Of a stretch of 64,000 bases of DNA, positions 33,328-43,884 are shown one piece after another (the stretch's first letter is position 1; each line of letters opens with the position of its first letter). The notes beneath the pieces are model-generated. The model did not search any database, was not told the origin of the DNA, and saw only the letters and a program-made list of their open reading frames with translations. Source of the stretch: Nostoc sp. XA010. Lineage in GTDB: Bacteria; Cyanobacteriota; Cyanobacteriia; Cyanobacteriales; Nostocaceae. The DNA lies in the NCBI RefSeq assembly GCF_020829625.1, contig NZ_JAIVFX010000009.1, forward strand, positions 186,001 through 250,000, read 5' to 3'. Both the position numbers and the translations under genes were made by a program.

Positions 33328-34395
33328 TTAGCCCAGCTTAAACACATCCGCTATTACACTATGATCACCCACCAACCTAGTTTTTGCTGGAGAGTCATAA
33401 ACTACCAATAGCGAAGGTATGCCAGCAACATCCTGAAACAGCGTCATTCCCTCAGCATGGTCTTGCCGATTTCCATAGGGAATATCTTGTACAAAATCTG
33501 GATTGCTGAAAACATTTTCTCGCAAGTTAAGGCCATTTGTCCAGCGATAAACTTGCACAGGCCCATCTAAATCCATCGTTGGTCCAGCTAAAATCAACAA
33601 ATCATTTCCATCTACACACAAATCCCGAATTCCCAAGCCATTTAACCAGATAAAATGCTTTTTATATAACTCCTTCGCTTCTCCAATTTGCCGCAGCTTC
33701 AGAATTCCAGGGCTAGAATCTTCTAACTCAATTTCCAGAACAACAGCCCAACCCCGCAATACAGGCCCACGCAAACCCAAAAAAATCCGGTTTTGATAAA
33801 TGCCTAGTCCTTCAATATCAAAGCCGTTATCTTTTCCCGCAGTTCCAGCCTTGATAAATAAGCCTAAATGCGCGTCATCTGCTAAAGCAGTAAGAAGCAA
33901 ATTACCTTGGTTCGTCACCTCTAGTTTAGCGGCATTCAATTGCACATCTAGGTTTTGGGGATGTGGGCAAGATGAGAATAACTTACCGTCTATCAAAGGA
34001 ATCCTTCCTAAAAGGTAACGATTGGGTTCTGATTCAATTTTTGTCAGCCTTTTAAAGTTTTGTGCATCGGTCTTATCAGATTTCGGTTTTTTGCGTTTGT
34101 AACTATGAGAACCAACAAACCATAAGTAATAATCTGTATAAGCAAGTCCTTCTATATCAATTTCTTCATCTTCTGGCGCAGGTAAATTGATAAATTCTGC
34201 TACCCTAAATTGTTGATGATCTGTAAATTTATCAGTATCAACCAAAGAGAGACGTTCAATAGTTGAGGTTTCATCTGACCCTAACCATAGATACTTCTGG
34301 TGGGTTAGCAGCAATGCTGATAAGTCTTTTCTATGTTCTTTAAAATTATCTATAAAACTCAAGAAAACTTGATTAATAAAATTTGAGTTTGACAT
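33328..34395 (-). CDS. DUF3616 domain-containing protein
   Basis: 355 residues forming what looks like a beta-propeller: repeated strands such as DIEGLAYTDYYLWFVGSHS, DIEGLGIYQNRIFLGLRGP and RDLCVDGNDLLILAGP recur at about 60-80-residue intervals. This is the DUF3616 pattern. There is no signal peptide. Function is unknown. ATG 34395 opens the gene with a 302-base AT-rich region upstream; the convergent ferredoxin gene ends 23 bases away. Confidence 0.8.
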   Translation of the reverse strand: MSNSNFINQVFLSFIDNFKEHRKDLSALLLTHQKYLWLGSDETSTIERLSLVDTDKFTDHQQFRVAEFINLPAPEDEEIDIEGLAYTDYYLWFVGSHSYKRKKPKSDKTDAQNFKRLTKIESEPNRYLLGRIPLIDGKLFSSCPHPQNLDVQLNAAKLEVTNQGNLLLTALADDAHLGLFIKAGTAGKDNGFDIEGLGIYQNRIFLGLRGPVLRGWAVVLEIELEDSSPGILKLRQIGEAKELYKKHFIWLNGLGIRDLCVDGNDLLILAGPTMDLDGPVQVYRWTNGLNLRENVFSNPDFVQDIPYGNRQDHAEGMTLFQDVAGIPSLLVVYDSPAKTRLVGDHSVIADVFKLG

Positions 34396-34697
34396 CTTAT
34401 CTGATCTCTAAGTTTTCGTAAAGGTTAATAATGCTATCATAGTAAATAGATTTAAGATCATGTTAAATATTTTTATAAACTATCGTACATATAAAACCGC
34501 CTGAAAAAATCTGTTCTTTATACCTTTGATAGATATTGCATATTTCTAGAAGAGGATGCAACTATTAATGTTTATAAGCATACTTTATAAGAATCATTGA
34601 ATAAAAAATGGCAAAAGCGGATGTAAATTTTTAACTATTGTTATTATGCTGTTATTATTCAATAACCTCATGAGGTAATCTTCATTTAAGATAAATT
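34396..34697. other. Divergent AT-rich promoter region
   Basis: 302 bases between the DUF3616 and CHAD genes, strongly AT-rich, with no gene. Promoters for both genes are expected here; no operator is recognised. Confidence 0.4.
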
Positions 34698-35681
34698 ATG
34701 AAATTAGCCACGCAATCCACAGTAAAAACTCTAGGGGACTACGCCTACCAAGCGATTGAAAAACACTTTAAGAAAACCTTGAAGTGGGAAAAATCAGTCA
34801 AGAAAGATGAAGATCCAGAAGCGCTGCATCAGATGCGAGTGGGAATGCGCCGCTTACGGACAGCTGTAACTAGCTTTGGGCTAGCGGTAGATCTGCCGAA
34901 ACCAGTCAGCGATAAAAATATTGGTAAAATAGCCCGTTGTCTTGGTAGTTTGAGAGATTTAGATGTACTTAAAGAAAGTTTGGAAAACAATTACAAACCA
35001 AACTTACCCTGCAAAGAGCAGGAATCTCTACAAAAAGCTTTTAACGCTATAGCTAAACAACGTGAAGATGTAGAATCAAGTGTGCAAAAAACGTTAAAAG
35101 ATGAATCTTACAAGTCTCTAAAAAATGCATTAGATAAGTGGTTAGAGAAACCTAGTTATCAACCTTTAGCATCTTTTACTATTCAACAGGTACTACCCGA
35201 TTTACTTTTACCAGAAGTGAGTAGCTTTTTACTGCATCCGGGTTGGCTGGTTGGCACTCAATTTGTGGAATCAGAAGTGAAAATCCACCAAAACTGGAAA
35301 CCAGAAAAAATAGAAAAACAATTAACAACACAAGGTGAAATTATTCACAGTTTGCGAAAAGAAGCTAAACGTATACGCTACCAGATGGAGTTATTTACTG
35401 ACTTATATGGTGAGTCTTACGCAGCTTATCTTACAGAAGTTAAAAGTATCCAAGAAATTTTGGGTACGATGCAAGATAGTGCCGTCTTAACTGACTGGCT
35501 TACTGATGTCTTCAAGTCAGAAATTCAGACTGAACTGCCTACCCTTGCTACTTTGTTAACTGAAAACCGCTACCAGTCGTGGCAGCAGTGGCAACCCTTA
35601 CAAGAACGGTATTTGAAACCTGAAACTAAGCATAGCTTTCATTTAACAATACTGCACCCGCTTTCAGGAGTAATAGCGTGA
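34698..35681 (+). CDS. CHAD domain-containing protein
   Basis: 327 residues, mostly helical and basic. The motif EALHQMRVGMRRLRTAV near residue 43 is the conserved His/Arg core of CHAD domains, which bind inorganic polyphosphate. A second set of basic positions (HSLRKEAKRIRYQMELF) closes the four-helix repeat. CHAD proteins localise to polyphosphate granules in some bacteria. The last residues (LHPLSGVIA) and stop abut the right end of the TnpB element with only one base between the stop codons, so the natural C-terminus may have been trimmed or replaced. Confidence 0.88.
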   Translation: MKLATQSTVKTLGDYAYQAIEKHFKKTLKWEKSVKKDEDPEALHQMRVGMRRLRTAVTSFGLAVDLPKPVSDKNIGKIARCLGSLRDLDVLKESLENNYKPNLPCKEQESLQKAFNAIAKQREDVESSVQKTLKDESYKSLKNALDKWLEKPSYQPLASFTIQQVLPDLLLPEVSSFLLHPGWLVGTQFVESEVKIHQNWKPEKIEKQLTTQGEIIHSLRKEAKRIRYQMELFTDLYGESYAAYLTEVKSIQEILGTMQDSAVLTDWLTDVFKSEIQTELPTLATLLTENRYQSWQQWQPLQERYLKPETKHSFHLTILHPLSGVIA

Positions 35682-35682
35682 A

Positions 35683-36912
35683 CTACCCCAACTTACCGAG
35701 TACGGTTGAAGTTGGGGCTTCTGTAATCATAGGGGAGTGCCTAAACTTAGACTTTCGCCCAAGAGTAGGACTTACCTCCCCTCCTACAGCAGAGACGGCT
35801 GAACCTTCCGCCTTTATCATTCTGATACCCTCTGCTCTAATGTTCTGCGCGGCGTTCGCGTCCCGATCATGATGAGTATTGCAATGAGGGCAAGTCCATT
35901 CCCGGACATCCAATGGCATCTCACCTATTTGATACAAACATTTTTGACAGAGTTTTGAACTGGGGAACCATCTATCAATCTCAACGAACTTTCCACCTCT
36001 GCGCTCTAGCTTATAAGCTAAAAAGTTAGTGAATGTTCCCCACCCTACATCAGATATTGATTTCGCCAATTTATGATTACGAACCATGCCCCTGACATTA
36101 AGATTCTCTACTATGACAGCTTGGCTATCGCTGACTAACTTGTAACTAAGTTTATGCAGAAAATCTTGCCTTGAGTTACTAACTCGTTCGTACAATGCAG
36201 CAACAACTTTTCTATATCTATTTCTTGACTTGCTCCCGAGTTGTTTACGTGCTAATTTTTTCTGTTTACGTTTGAGATTTTTCTCGTGTTTGGCAAGATG
36301 CTTGGGATTATCGTAAATGGATACTTTTTCGCCGTCCGTGACGACAGCAAAGTGTTTCAAACCTAGATCAATTCCATATATCTTACCGAATGTAATAATT
36401 GGGTTTTCACCCTCTAGCTCGGTCAGTATAGACGCAAGGTATTTACCAGATGACGTTTTGCTTACAGTAACAGTTTTGACTTTCCCCTCAATAGGTCTGT
36501 GTATTTTGGCTTTGATTATCCCAATATTGCCAGGAAGTTTAACATTGCCATCTATAATCTTGACGTTTTGAGGATACTGGACAGACTGTTTTCCGTGCTT
36601 AGACTTGAATTTAGGAAATCCAGCACGTTTCTCAAAAAAGTTTTTGTACGCCGTAGTTAGATTGAGTGTTGTAGCCTGTAAAACTTGGCTATAACAATCA
36701 GATAACCACATTGTCTCTTCATTTTTTTTGAGTGCAGGAAGGAATGCGTTGAGTGCAGCACGGCCAAGCCCAAAACCTGTCTCCTTGTAAGTCTCAATAG
36801 ATTTATTTAGAGCATAATTCCACCACCATCTAGCACACCCAAAAGTTTGAGCCAGTTGTGTTTGTTGCTCAAGTGACGGATATAAACGGACTTGTACAAC
36901 CTTGTGTAACAC
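35683..36912 (-). CDS. tnpB: RNA-guided endonuclease TnpB (IS200/IS605 family), second copy
   Basis: A 409-residue TnpB of a different lineage from the copy at 10753. It shows the N-terminal LYPSLEQQTQL block, RuvC residues Asp182 (GIDLGLKHF), Glu269 (VIVENLNVRGM) and DRDANAAQN at 349-357, with zinc Cys322, Cys325, Cys341 and Cys344. All catalytic residues are intact. The start is GTG at 36912 with AGGAGG upstream. The C-terminal 40 residues run into the right-end hairpin. No tnpA is present. The element lies between the CHAD gene and a group II intron remnant. Confidence 0.92.
   Translation of the reverse strand: MLHKVVQVRLYPSLEQQTQLAQTFGCARWWWNYALNKSIETYKETGFGLGRAALNAFLPALKKNEETMWLSDCYSQVLQATTLNLTTAYKNFFEKRAGFPKFKSKHGKQSVQYPQNVKIIDGNVKLPGNIGIIKAKIHRPIEGKVKTVTVSKTSSGKYLASILTELEGENPIITFGKIYGIDLGLKHFAVVTDGEKVSIYDNPKHLAKHEKNLKRKQKKLARKQLGSKSRNRYRKVVAALYERVSNSRQDFLHKLSYKLVSDSQAVIVENLNVRGMVRNHKLAKSISDVGWGTFTNFLAYKLERRGGKFVEIDRWFPSSKLCQKCLYQIGEMPLDVREWTCPHCNTHHDRDANAAQNIRAEGIRMIKAEGSAVSAVGGEVSPTLGRKSKFRHSPMITEAPTSTVLGKLG
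35686..35717. repeat. Right-end hairpin of the second TnpB element
   Basis: CCCCAACTT at 35686-35694 pairs with AAGTTGGGG at 35709-35717. It overlaps the 3' end of tnpB and marks the right end of the element; by analogy it belongs to the guide RNA scaffold and transposase recognition site. Confidence 0.5.
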
Positions 36913-37019
36913 TCAGCATCACCTCCTTGATGTGCTTACTCTACCATAAACATATATTGTGATAAAGCACTAAAATACAATAATTGGTGATTCCGACGCT
37001 CGCAGACTCATTTGGAGAG

Positions 37020-37094
37020 GAGCCGGATGAAAGGAAACTTTCACGTCCGGTTCTGAAGCCAAGTCAGGTGGGCGATCACCTGACTTAGGTCAAC
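37020..37094 (+). mobile_element. Group II intron remnant: domains V and VI with 3' splice site
   Basis: Positions 37020-37053 are exactly 34 bases starting GAGCCGGATG and ending CCGGTTC. They fold as a domain V: an 8-9-pair lower stem, a two-base bulge (CG), a 5-pair upper stem and a GAAA tetraloop, with the catalytic AGC at positions 2-4. Next, CCAAGTCAGGTG pairs with CACCTGACTT-A-GG, a domain VI with a bulged A at 37087 seven bases before the end AC at 37094. No 5' intron end, domains I-IV or reverse transcriptase remain; the left side ends near the TnpB element. Confidence 0.8.
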
Positions 37095-37791
37095 GGAATT
37101 CCGCCGAATTAGTTAAAACTAGGGATACATAAAGACGGGTTGCAGCCCTTCTAAATAGCTTGAAAGTGCAAATACGCCTTGTATAGTGTTGAACATAACA
37201 CACTTAATTTTCTCAGAGTTGCCAATTTGTCAAGTCAGAAAAAGAACCGATATTGAACTGCTACTTGTTTATAACCGTCTGCATACGCTTCGGTTAACAT
37301 GTTTGTCTCTCGAAGATCCCCCCAACCTCCGATAAATTGGAGGTCTGAGGGGCTTTTCTCCAGGCTGTCTAAAATTATTGGAGAAGTACTACGTAGTTTA
37401 ATATGTCGCGAAATTGACAACAATTATTTGTCTGTGTTGTCAGTTTGGGTTGACCAAGCTTTATTCGTGGACGCAAGTTAACTGCCGAATTGCGTGATTT
37501 AGGGGAATATACCGTTAGCCCCCTTCGCACTTGATGGTTAATTAATAGTGTCGATCTTGTCTGCTTATTTTCAAGTTGCGATCGCACTCCTGGCACTCAT
37601 TGAGCAATTTTAAGTCATCTCTAGTATAAAAGCAGTAATAATTGCCCTTAAAAAATATTGCTTTGTCTAAATCAGTCATAGTAGAGTTTACACCTACTGC
37701 ATACAAAGGCTTCTCTAAGTGTGTTATCAGAGTGGCTAAGTTGTATGTGAACTCAACCAGCAGCTAAAATCAAGGTTTATAAGCATCAAAT
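37095..37791. other. Non-coding region after the intron remnant
   Basis: About 700 bases without a credible gene. A hairpin ACCTCCGATAAATTGGAGGT flanked by CCCC/GGGG lies at about 37317-37353, a common cyanobacterial repeat and possible terminator. Short frames here (for example minus strand MLTEAYADGYKQVAVQY at about 37236-37300) may be tail remnants of lost genes. The promoter of the radical SAM gene should be at the right end. Confidence 0.4.
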
Positions 37792-39387
37792 ATGAATGTT
37801 TTACTTCTCTACCCCCGTTTTCCAAAAAGCTTTTGGTCTTTTGAAAAAACACTGGCTTTATTAGACCGTAAAGCAATGCTACCGCCTTTAGGCTTGGTAA
37901 CTGTAGCCGCGATATTACCTCAAGAATGGGAGTACAAGTTAGTAGATCGAAATGTTCGCGCCTGTACCGAAGCAGAATGGGCTTGGGCAGATTTGGTTAT
38001 TATGTCGGCGATGATTGTCCAAAAAGAGGATTTGCTTTCTCAGATATTAGAAGCAAAACAAAGAGGTAAACGGGTAGCTGTGGGTGGCCCTTTCCCGACA
38101 GCGTTACCAGATGAAATGACATCCGCCGGAGCAGATTACTTAATATTGGACGAAGGGGAAATTACCCTACCCTTATTTGTAGCAGCGATCGCACGGGGCG
38201 ATCGCACAGGAATTTTTCGCTCTGGCGGTGAGAAACCAGATGTTACCAACACTCCAACCCCTCGCTTTGACTTGCTAGAATTTGAAGCCTACGCGGAGAT
38301 GTCGGTGCAATTTTCGCGTGGATGTCCCTTCCAGTGTGAATTTTGCGACATTATTGTGCTATACGGTCGCAAACCCCGCACTAAAAACCCAGAGCAATTA
38401 TTAGCAGAACTAGATTATCTCTACAAACTGGGTTGGCGACGCAGTATTTTTATGGTGGATGACAACTTCATCGGTAATAAGCGGAATGTCAAATTATTTT
38501 TGAAGTCCCTTCTGCCCTGGATGGTAGAACATAATTATCCATTTTCCTTTGCCACAGAGGCTTCAGTTGATTTAGCCCAAGATCAAGAACTGATGGATTT
38601 GATGGTAGCGTGTAATTTTGGAGCCGTTTTTCTGGGAATTGAAACCCCCGACGAAGAAAGTCTTACTTTCACTCAGAAATACCAAAATACCAGAGACTCA
38701 CTCAGTGATGCGGTAAATAGAATTACCCGCTCAGGGTTGCGAGTTATGGCAGGCTTTATCATTGGGTTTGATGGCGAGAAAGTAGGAGCAGGCCCACGAA
38801 TTGTCAAGTTTGTCGAGGAAACAGCAATTCCCACGGCCTTATTTAGTATGCTGCAAGCGCTTCCAGATACAGCGCTTTGGCATAGATTAGAAAAGGAAGG
38901 ACGACTCCGCAATAAATCAGCCAACATCAACCAAACCACGTTGATGAACTTTGTCCCAACTCGACCTTTAGAAGACATCGCTCGTGAATATGTGCAGGCG
39001 TTCTGTGATTTGTATGAGCCAGAGCGGTTTTTGGAGCGTACATACAAACACTTCCGGCTTTTGGGCGAAGCAACCTACCCGAAAAAGGGCAAAGCTGCCA
39101 AGAAACCATTGAACTGGAAAGTACTCCGAGCGTTTCTAATTATTTGTTGGCGGCAGGGTGTACGTCGTCAGACGCGCTGGCAATTCTGGCGCAACTTGTG
39201 GAACATGTATCAGCATAATCGGGGTGGAGTCAGTAGCTACTTAGCCGTTTGTGCCCAAATTGAGCATTTCTTAGAGTATCGCCAAATTGTCCGCGATGAA
39301 ATTGAGGCTCAAGTCGCTGAATTTCTGGAAGCAGAAGCTAGGGTAAAACCTGAAGCACAAGTAATGGTTAATTCGATAGCGAATTAA
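37792..39387 (+). CDS. B12-binding domain radical SAM protein (DUF4070 type)
   Basis: 531 residues. The N-terminal 150 residues are a cobalamin-binding-like Rossmann domain. The radical SAM core follows with the CxxxCxxC motif in FSRGCPFQCEFCD (about residue 177-185), the GGE-like and FLGIETPDEESL segments, and a C-terminal DUF4070-like helical part. Such enzymes are frequently methyltransferases or act on hydrophobic substrates such as hopanoids; the substrate here is unknown. The C-terminus is Ala/Glu-rich and ends 13 bases before the 42-base tandem repeat. No operon partner is evident. Confidence 0.88.
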   Translation: MNVLLLYPRFPKSFWSFEKTLALLDRKAMLPPLGLVTVAAILPQEWEYKLVDRNVRACTEAEWAWADLVIMSAMIVQKEDLLSQILEAKQRGKRVAVGGPFPTALPDEMTSAGADYLILDEGEITLPLFVAAIARGDRTGIFRSGGEKPDVTNTPTPRFDLLEFEAYAEMSVQFSRGCPFQCEFCDIIVLYGRKPRTKNPEQLLAELDYLYKLGWRRSIFMVDDNFIGNKRNVKLFLKSLLPWMVEHNYPFSFATEASVDLAQDQELMDLMVACNFGAVFLGIETPDEESLTFTQKYQNTRDSLSDAVNRITRSGLRVMAGFIIGFDGEKVGAGPRIVKFVEETAIPTALFSMLQALPDTALWHRLEKEGRLRNKSANINQTTLMNFVPTRPLEDIAREYVQAFCDLYEPERFLERTYKHFRLLGEATYPKKGKAAKKPLNWKVLRAFLIICWRQGVRRQTRWQFWRNLWNMYQHNRGGVSSYLAVCAQIEHFLEYRQIVRDEIEAQVAEFLEAEARVKPEAQVMVNSIAN

Positions 39388-39400
39388 ATTTGGCAATACC

Positions 39401-39616
39401 CTGCAATGCCAATGCATCGAGATGCAATGTTAACGCGTCGCCCTGCAATGCCAATGCATCCCGATGCAATGTTAATGCGTTCATCTGCAATGCCAATGCA
39501 TCCCGATGCAGTGTTAATGCGTCACCCTGCAATGCCAATGCATCTTGATGCAATGTTAATGCGTTCGTCTGCAATGCCAATGCATCGAGATGCAATGTTA
39601 ATGCGTTCGTCTGCAT
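39401..39616. repeat. 42-base tandem repeat, five units plus a partial sixth
   Basis: Units begin CTGCAATGCCAATGCATC at 39401, 39443, 39485, 39527 and 39569, with a partial unit at 39611; each is exactly 42 bases. They contain the palindromic piece ATGCATC-GATGCAAT and end TTAATGCGT. Unit length is a multiple of three and lacks stops on both strands, so 14-residue repeats are open in both directions (minus: LHxDALALQxxALT; plus: MPMHxDAMLMR). I treat it as non-coding minisatellite DNA. A related fragment occurs at 52024-52064. Confidence 0.85.
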
Positions 39617-39732
39617 TAAAAACGCTACGCTTTTACCGAGCTATCCGCGCCGACAAAGCCCCTAAATTTATTTATGGGGTTCAAAATTATTGACTTTTGA
39701 CTTTTGACTTCCCCAAAGGGGTTGGGTTGACC

Positions 39733-40830
39733 ATGCCACCCGATAATTTGGAGATTAATGAAACGACTGCGGCACAATTTGCTCAATTGGTGCTGGATTG
39801 TATCGGGCGGGAATATCCTCACAGTGGTCTGTATTGGGCTGATAGCGACGAGGATATAAAACCACCGCGTGAATTGACTCCTACATTTTATGGCTGCTTA
39901 GATTGGCATTCAGCCGTACATGGTCACTGGTTGCTGGTGCGTCTCATGCGTCATTTTCCTGAAGCCTCCTTCAATGCAGCCTCAAAACAAGCACTTGAGC
40001 AAAGCCTAACACCTGAGAAGATTCAAGGAGAGATTGCCCATTTCCAACGGCTGCCCTTTTTTGAATTTCCTTATGGTGTGGCATGGCTTCTCCAACTGGC
40101 TGCGGAACTTCACGAGTGGAATCATCCTCAAGCGAAACAATGGCGGATTATATTGGAACCGCTAGAAAAGTTAATTGCAGGTAACTTACAGCGCTGGATT
40201 GACGGATTGAAACTCCCAAATCGCACAGGGATGCATAGCCAAACAGCTTTTGCACTTGGTTTGATGCTAGATTGGGCAAGGATTACCGAAAATGCTGACT
40301 TCATTCAGTTGCTAGAGAATAAGGCACGGCAATTTTATTTCAGCGATCGCAACTACTCCTTACAATTTGAGCCGCTTGGCTACGATTTTCTATCTCCTGG
40401 CCTTGCTGAAGCAGACCTAATGCGGCGAGTTCTGCCAACAACAGCTTTCGCTGACTGGCTGACCGATTTTCTTCCACAAATACCTATTGATAATTCAGCA
40501 AATTGGTTAGAATCACCCGGAGTAGATAATCCTAAAGATTATATGCAATCCCACTTCTACGGTCTTAATCTTAGCCGTGCTTGGATGCTTGAGGGGATCA
40601 TTTCTGGATTAGCAAATAGCGATCGCCGCATAGAAACACTTCGCTCTGCTGCCCTTCACCATCGTCAGCATGGACTAGCAGATATTGTAAGTGAACATTA
40701 TGCAGCTAGCCACTGGGTAGGTACTTTTGCTGTTTATCTCCTAACCAATCGTGGGTTGCAAAAGAAAATTGGCGTTACAGAACAGTACGATGAATTGAGA
40801 CAAGCAGGGGAGGCAGGGGGGGAATTTTAG
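39733..40830 (+). CDS. DUF2891 family protein
   Basis: 365 residues, soluble, helical and Trp/His-rich, like alpha/alpha-toroid proteins. It contains YGCLDWHSAVHGHWLLVRL near residue 55 and SHWVGTFAVYLLT near the end, the conserved blocks of DUF2891. The function is unknown. ATG 39733 directly before PPDNLEIN is chosen; a TTG at 39697 would add 12 residues. The C-terminus (LRQAGEAGGEF) is encoded by a GCAGGGGAGGCAGGGGG repeat, so a repeat has replaced or extended the natural end. Confidence 0.8.
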   Translation: MPPDNLEINETTAAQFAQLVLDCIGREYPHSGLYWADSDEDIKPPRELTPTFYGCLDWHSAVHGHWLLVRLMRHFPEASFNAASKQALEQSLTPEKIQGEIAHFQRLPFFEFPYGVAWLLQLAAELHEWNHPQAKQWRIILEPLEKLIAGNLQRWIDGLKLPNRTGMHSQTAFALGLMLDWARITENADFIQLLENKARQFYFSDRNYSLQFEPLGYDFLSPGLAEADLMRRVLPTTAFADWLTDFLPQIPIDNSANWLESPGVDNPKDYMQSHFYGLNLSRAWMLEGIISGLANSDRRIETLRSAALHHRQHGLADIVSEHYAASHWVGTFAVYLLTNRGLQKKIGVTEQYDELRQAGEAGGEF

Positions 40831-40992
40831 AAGTTTGCCAAATCATCCCCCTTTCTCTGCAACGCCGAAAATTATTTAATCTCAATGCCCCATGTGCAAT
40901 CATTAAAATATGCCAAGTAAATATGCCTTAGCTGACTGAGACTGTCAGGATCATAGAGTAAAGAGTAAAAGGCAATCTATTTTGACTTTTAA

Positions 40993-42078
<1,086 letters not shown>

Positions 42079-42081
42079 TTG

Positions 42082-42122
42082 GTCATTTGTCATTTGTCAT
42101 TTGTCATTGGTCATTGGTCATT
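42082..42122 (+). repeat. Heptamer tandem repeat GTCATTT/GTCATTG
   Basis: Six consecutive 7-base units (three GTCATTT, two GTCATTG, one partial) immediately downstream of gap. Short tandemly repeated heptamers of this kind are typical of heterocystous cyanobacteria. Confidence 0.8.
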
Positions 42123-42305
42123 AACTTTTGACCCTTGACCTTGGCTTTTGGGATTTGGGTTGAATAGTAAATATGCTGAAAAAAAAACCTTATTTAGTAT
42201 CTTTATTTACAAAAGTAGTGATATAAAGCACATGTTAATTTGGTTGGTTTGTGCGATCGCTCACACCATCCAAATTTGCAGGTTACTCCTCAACCCCTAA
42301 TCCCT

Positions 42306-43736
42306 ATGCGTCGAACCAAAATCATTTGTACTGTTGGCCCAGCTACATCTGCACCCGAAAAGCTGCAAGCCTTGGTAAAAGCTGGAATGAATGTGGCGCG
42401 GCTGAATTTTTCCCACGGCGCTTATGAATTCCACGCCCAAACTGCTCACTATCTCAGGCAAATTAGTAATGAGCAGCAAAAGCCGATCGCAATTATGCAA
42501 GACCTATGTGGCCCGAAAATTCGTTTGGGAACTTTACCACCAGAAGGGTTAAATCTGGAAGCTGGCAGTGAAGTCACCTTTGTTTTGCAAGAAAAGGGTG
42601 AGAGTATCGACGAACTACCCTTACCATTGCCTACTTTGTTCGCAATGGTGCGACCAGGTGAACCGATTTTGATTAATGATGGCCGCGTCAAGTTGATTGT
42701 TACCGCTCGTGATGCCGATCGCATTCGGGCACAAGTGAAAATTGGCGGGCTAATTTCCACGCACAAGGGAGTAAACCTACCACAAACTCCTTTACCTGTT
42801 AGTTCGATCACCGAAAAAGACTTGCTGGATCTACGCTTTGGGATTCAGTTGGGTGTAGACTGGGTAGCGGTGTCCTTTGTGCGATCGCCACAAGACTTAG
42901 AACCCGCCAAGCGAATGATTGAAGCTGCTGGTGCTTCCATCCGCTTAATTGCCAAAATCGAAAGAGCAGAAGCAGTAGAAAATTTTGACTCCATTCTGAA
43001 GGTTGCCGACGCGATTATGATTGCTCGTGGCGATTTAGGGGTAGAAGTACCAATTCACGAAGTCCCCCTAATTCAAAAAGATATTATTCGTCGTTGCAAT
43101 CGGGCTGGCAAGCCGGTGATTACAGCCACCCAAATGCTAGAGTCGATGATTAGCGCCCCCGATCCCACCCGCGCCGAAGCCACCGATGTTGCCAACTCCA
43201 TCTTAGATGGTACGGATGCAGTAATGCTTTCTGGTGAAACAGCTGTTGGACAATATCCCATCGCCGCCGTCGAGATGATGCACAATATCGCTGTGCGGAC
43301 AGAACAGGCTTTAGATGAGGGTAGTAAACATGCTTGGTGTCATGAAGCAGGCAGTCTCAGTGTTACTGAATCTGTAGCAGAGTCCGTGTGTCGCATCGCT
43401 TATGAAACAGGCTCACGGGCAATTCTCTGTAACACTTCATCAGGAAATACGGCGAGAATGGTGTCTAAATACCGCCCTACTTCTCCCATTATTGCCCTTA
43501 CCTCTGATATCACCGCTTATCGCCAACTAGCGCTTTCTTGGGGTGTGGAAGCTTTACTGATCCCACCAGTTCACAATGCCGAAGAGATGTTTACCAATGT
43601 GGTGAACACAGTTGTAGACATGGGTTTAGCGAATAAGGGCGATAAAGTAGTAATTACCTCTGGTGTTCCAATTGGTAAATCAGGAACAACTAGCTTAATC
43701 AAAGTGCATTCCATTGGACAGCCAGTTTCTGCATAA
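42306..43736 (+). CDS. pyk: Pyruvate kinase
   Basis: 476 residues. It begins MRRTKIICTVGPAT, contains NFSHG, DLCGPKIR, the metal/phosphate region IARGDLGVE, the signature KIERAEAVENFD (catalytic Lys) and TATQMLESM, and has the C-terminal regulatory domain (GNTARMVSKYRPTSPI). The enzyme makes pyruvate and ATP from phosphoenolpyruvate. The open frame extends upstream to 42240, but ATG 42306 fits the family N-terminus. It lies 227 bases after gap with a heptamer repeat between, so the two may have separate promoters. Confidence 0.97.
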   Translation: MRRTKIICTVGPATSAPEKLQALVKAGMNVARLNFSHGAYEFHAQTAHYLRQISNEQQKPIAIMQDLCGPKIRLGTLPPEGLNLEAGSEVTFVLQEKGESIDELPLPLPTLFAMVRPGEPILINDGRVKLIVTARDADRIRAQVKIGGLISTHKGVNLPQTPLPVSSITEKDLLDLRFGIQLGVDWVAVSFVRSPQDLEPAKRMIEAAGASIRLIAKIERAEAVENFDSILKVADAIMIARGDLGVEVPIHEVPLIQKDIIRRCNRAGKPVITATQMLESMISAPDPTRAEATDVANSILDGTDAVMLSGETAVGQYPIAAVEMMHNIAVRTEQALDEGSKHAWCHEAGSLSVTESVAESVCRIAYETGSRAILCNTSSGNTARMVSKYRPTSPIIALTSDITAYRQLALSWGVEALLIPPVHNAEEMFTNVVNTVVDMGLANKGDKVVITSGVPIGKSGTTSLIKVHSIGQPVSA

Positions 43737-43884
43737 GGCACTTAGAATAAGGCTGTGGCTGAAGATAGTAAGCAAAATTGGGCAATGATTAAGAAAAATT
43801 GCCAGAATCAGAATTGAAGGAAGAGTAAAGAGTGTAAATAACTGGGGAATAAGTAAATCCTAAACAAACATCACGGAGTATTTT

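Noticed and set aside
37235..37423. Minus-strand 62-codon frame after the intron remnant
   Set aside because: Most of it is the CCCCCAACCTCCGATAAATTGG-type repeat; only the final 21 residues look protein-like, too little to call a gene.
39368..39693. Repeat proteins on both strands of the 42-base array (82 and 95 codons)
   Set aside because: Both are explained by stop-free tandem DNA of unit length divisible by three; no start signal or conserved context.
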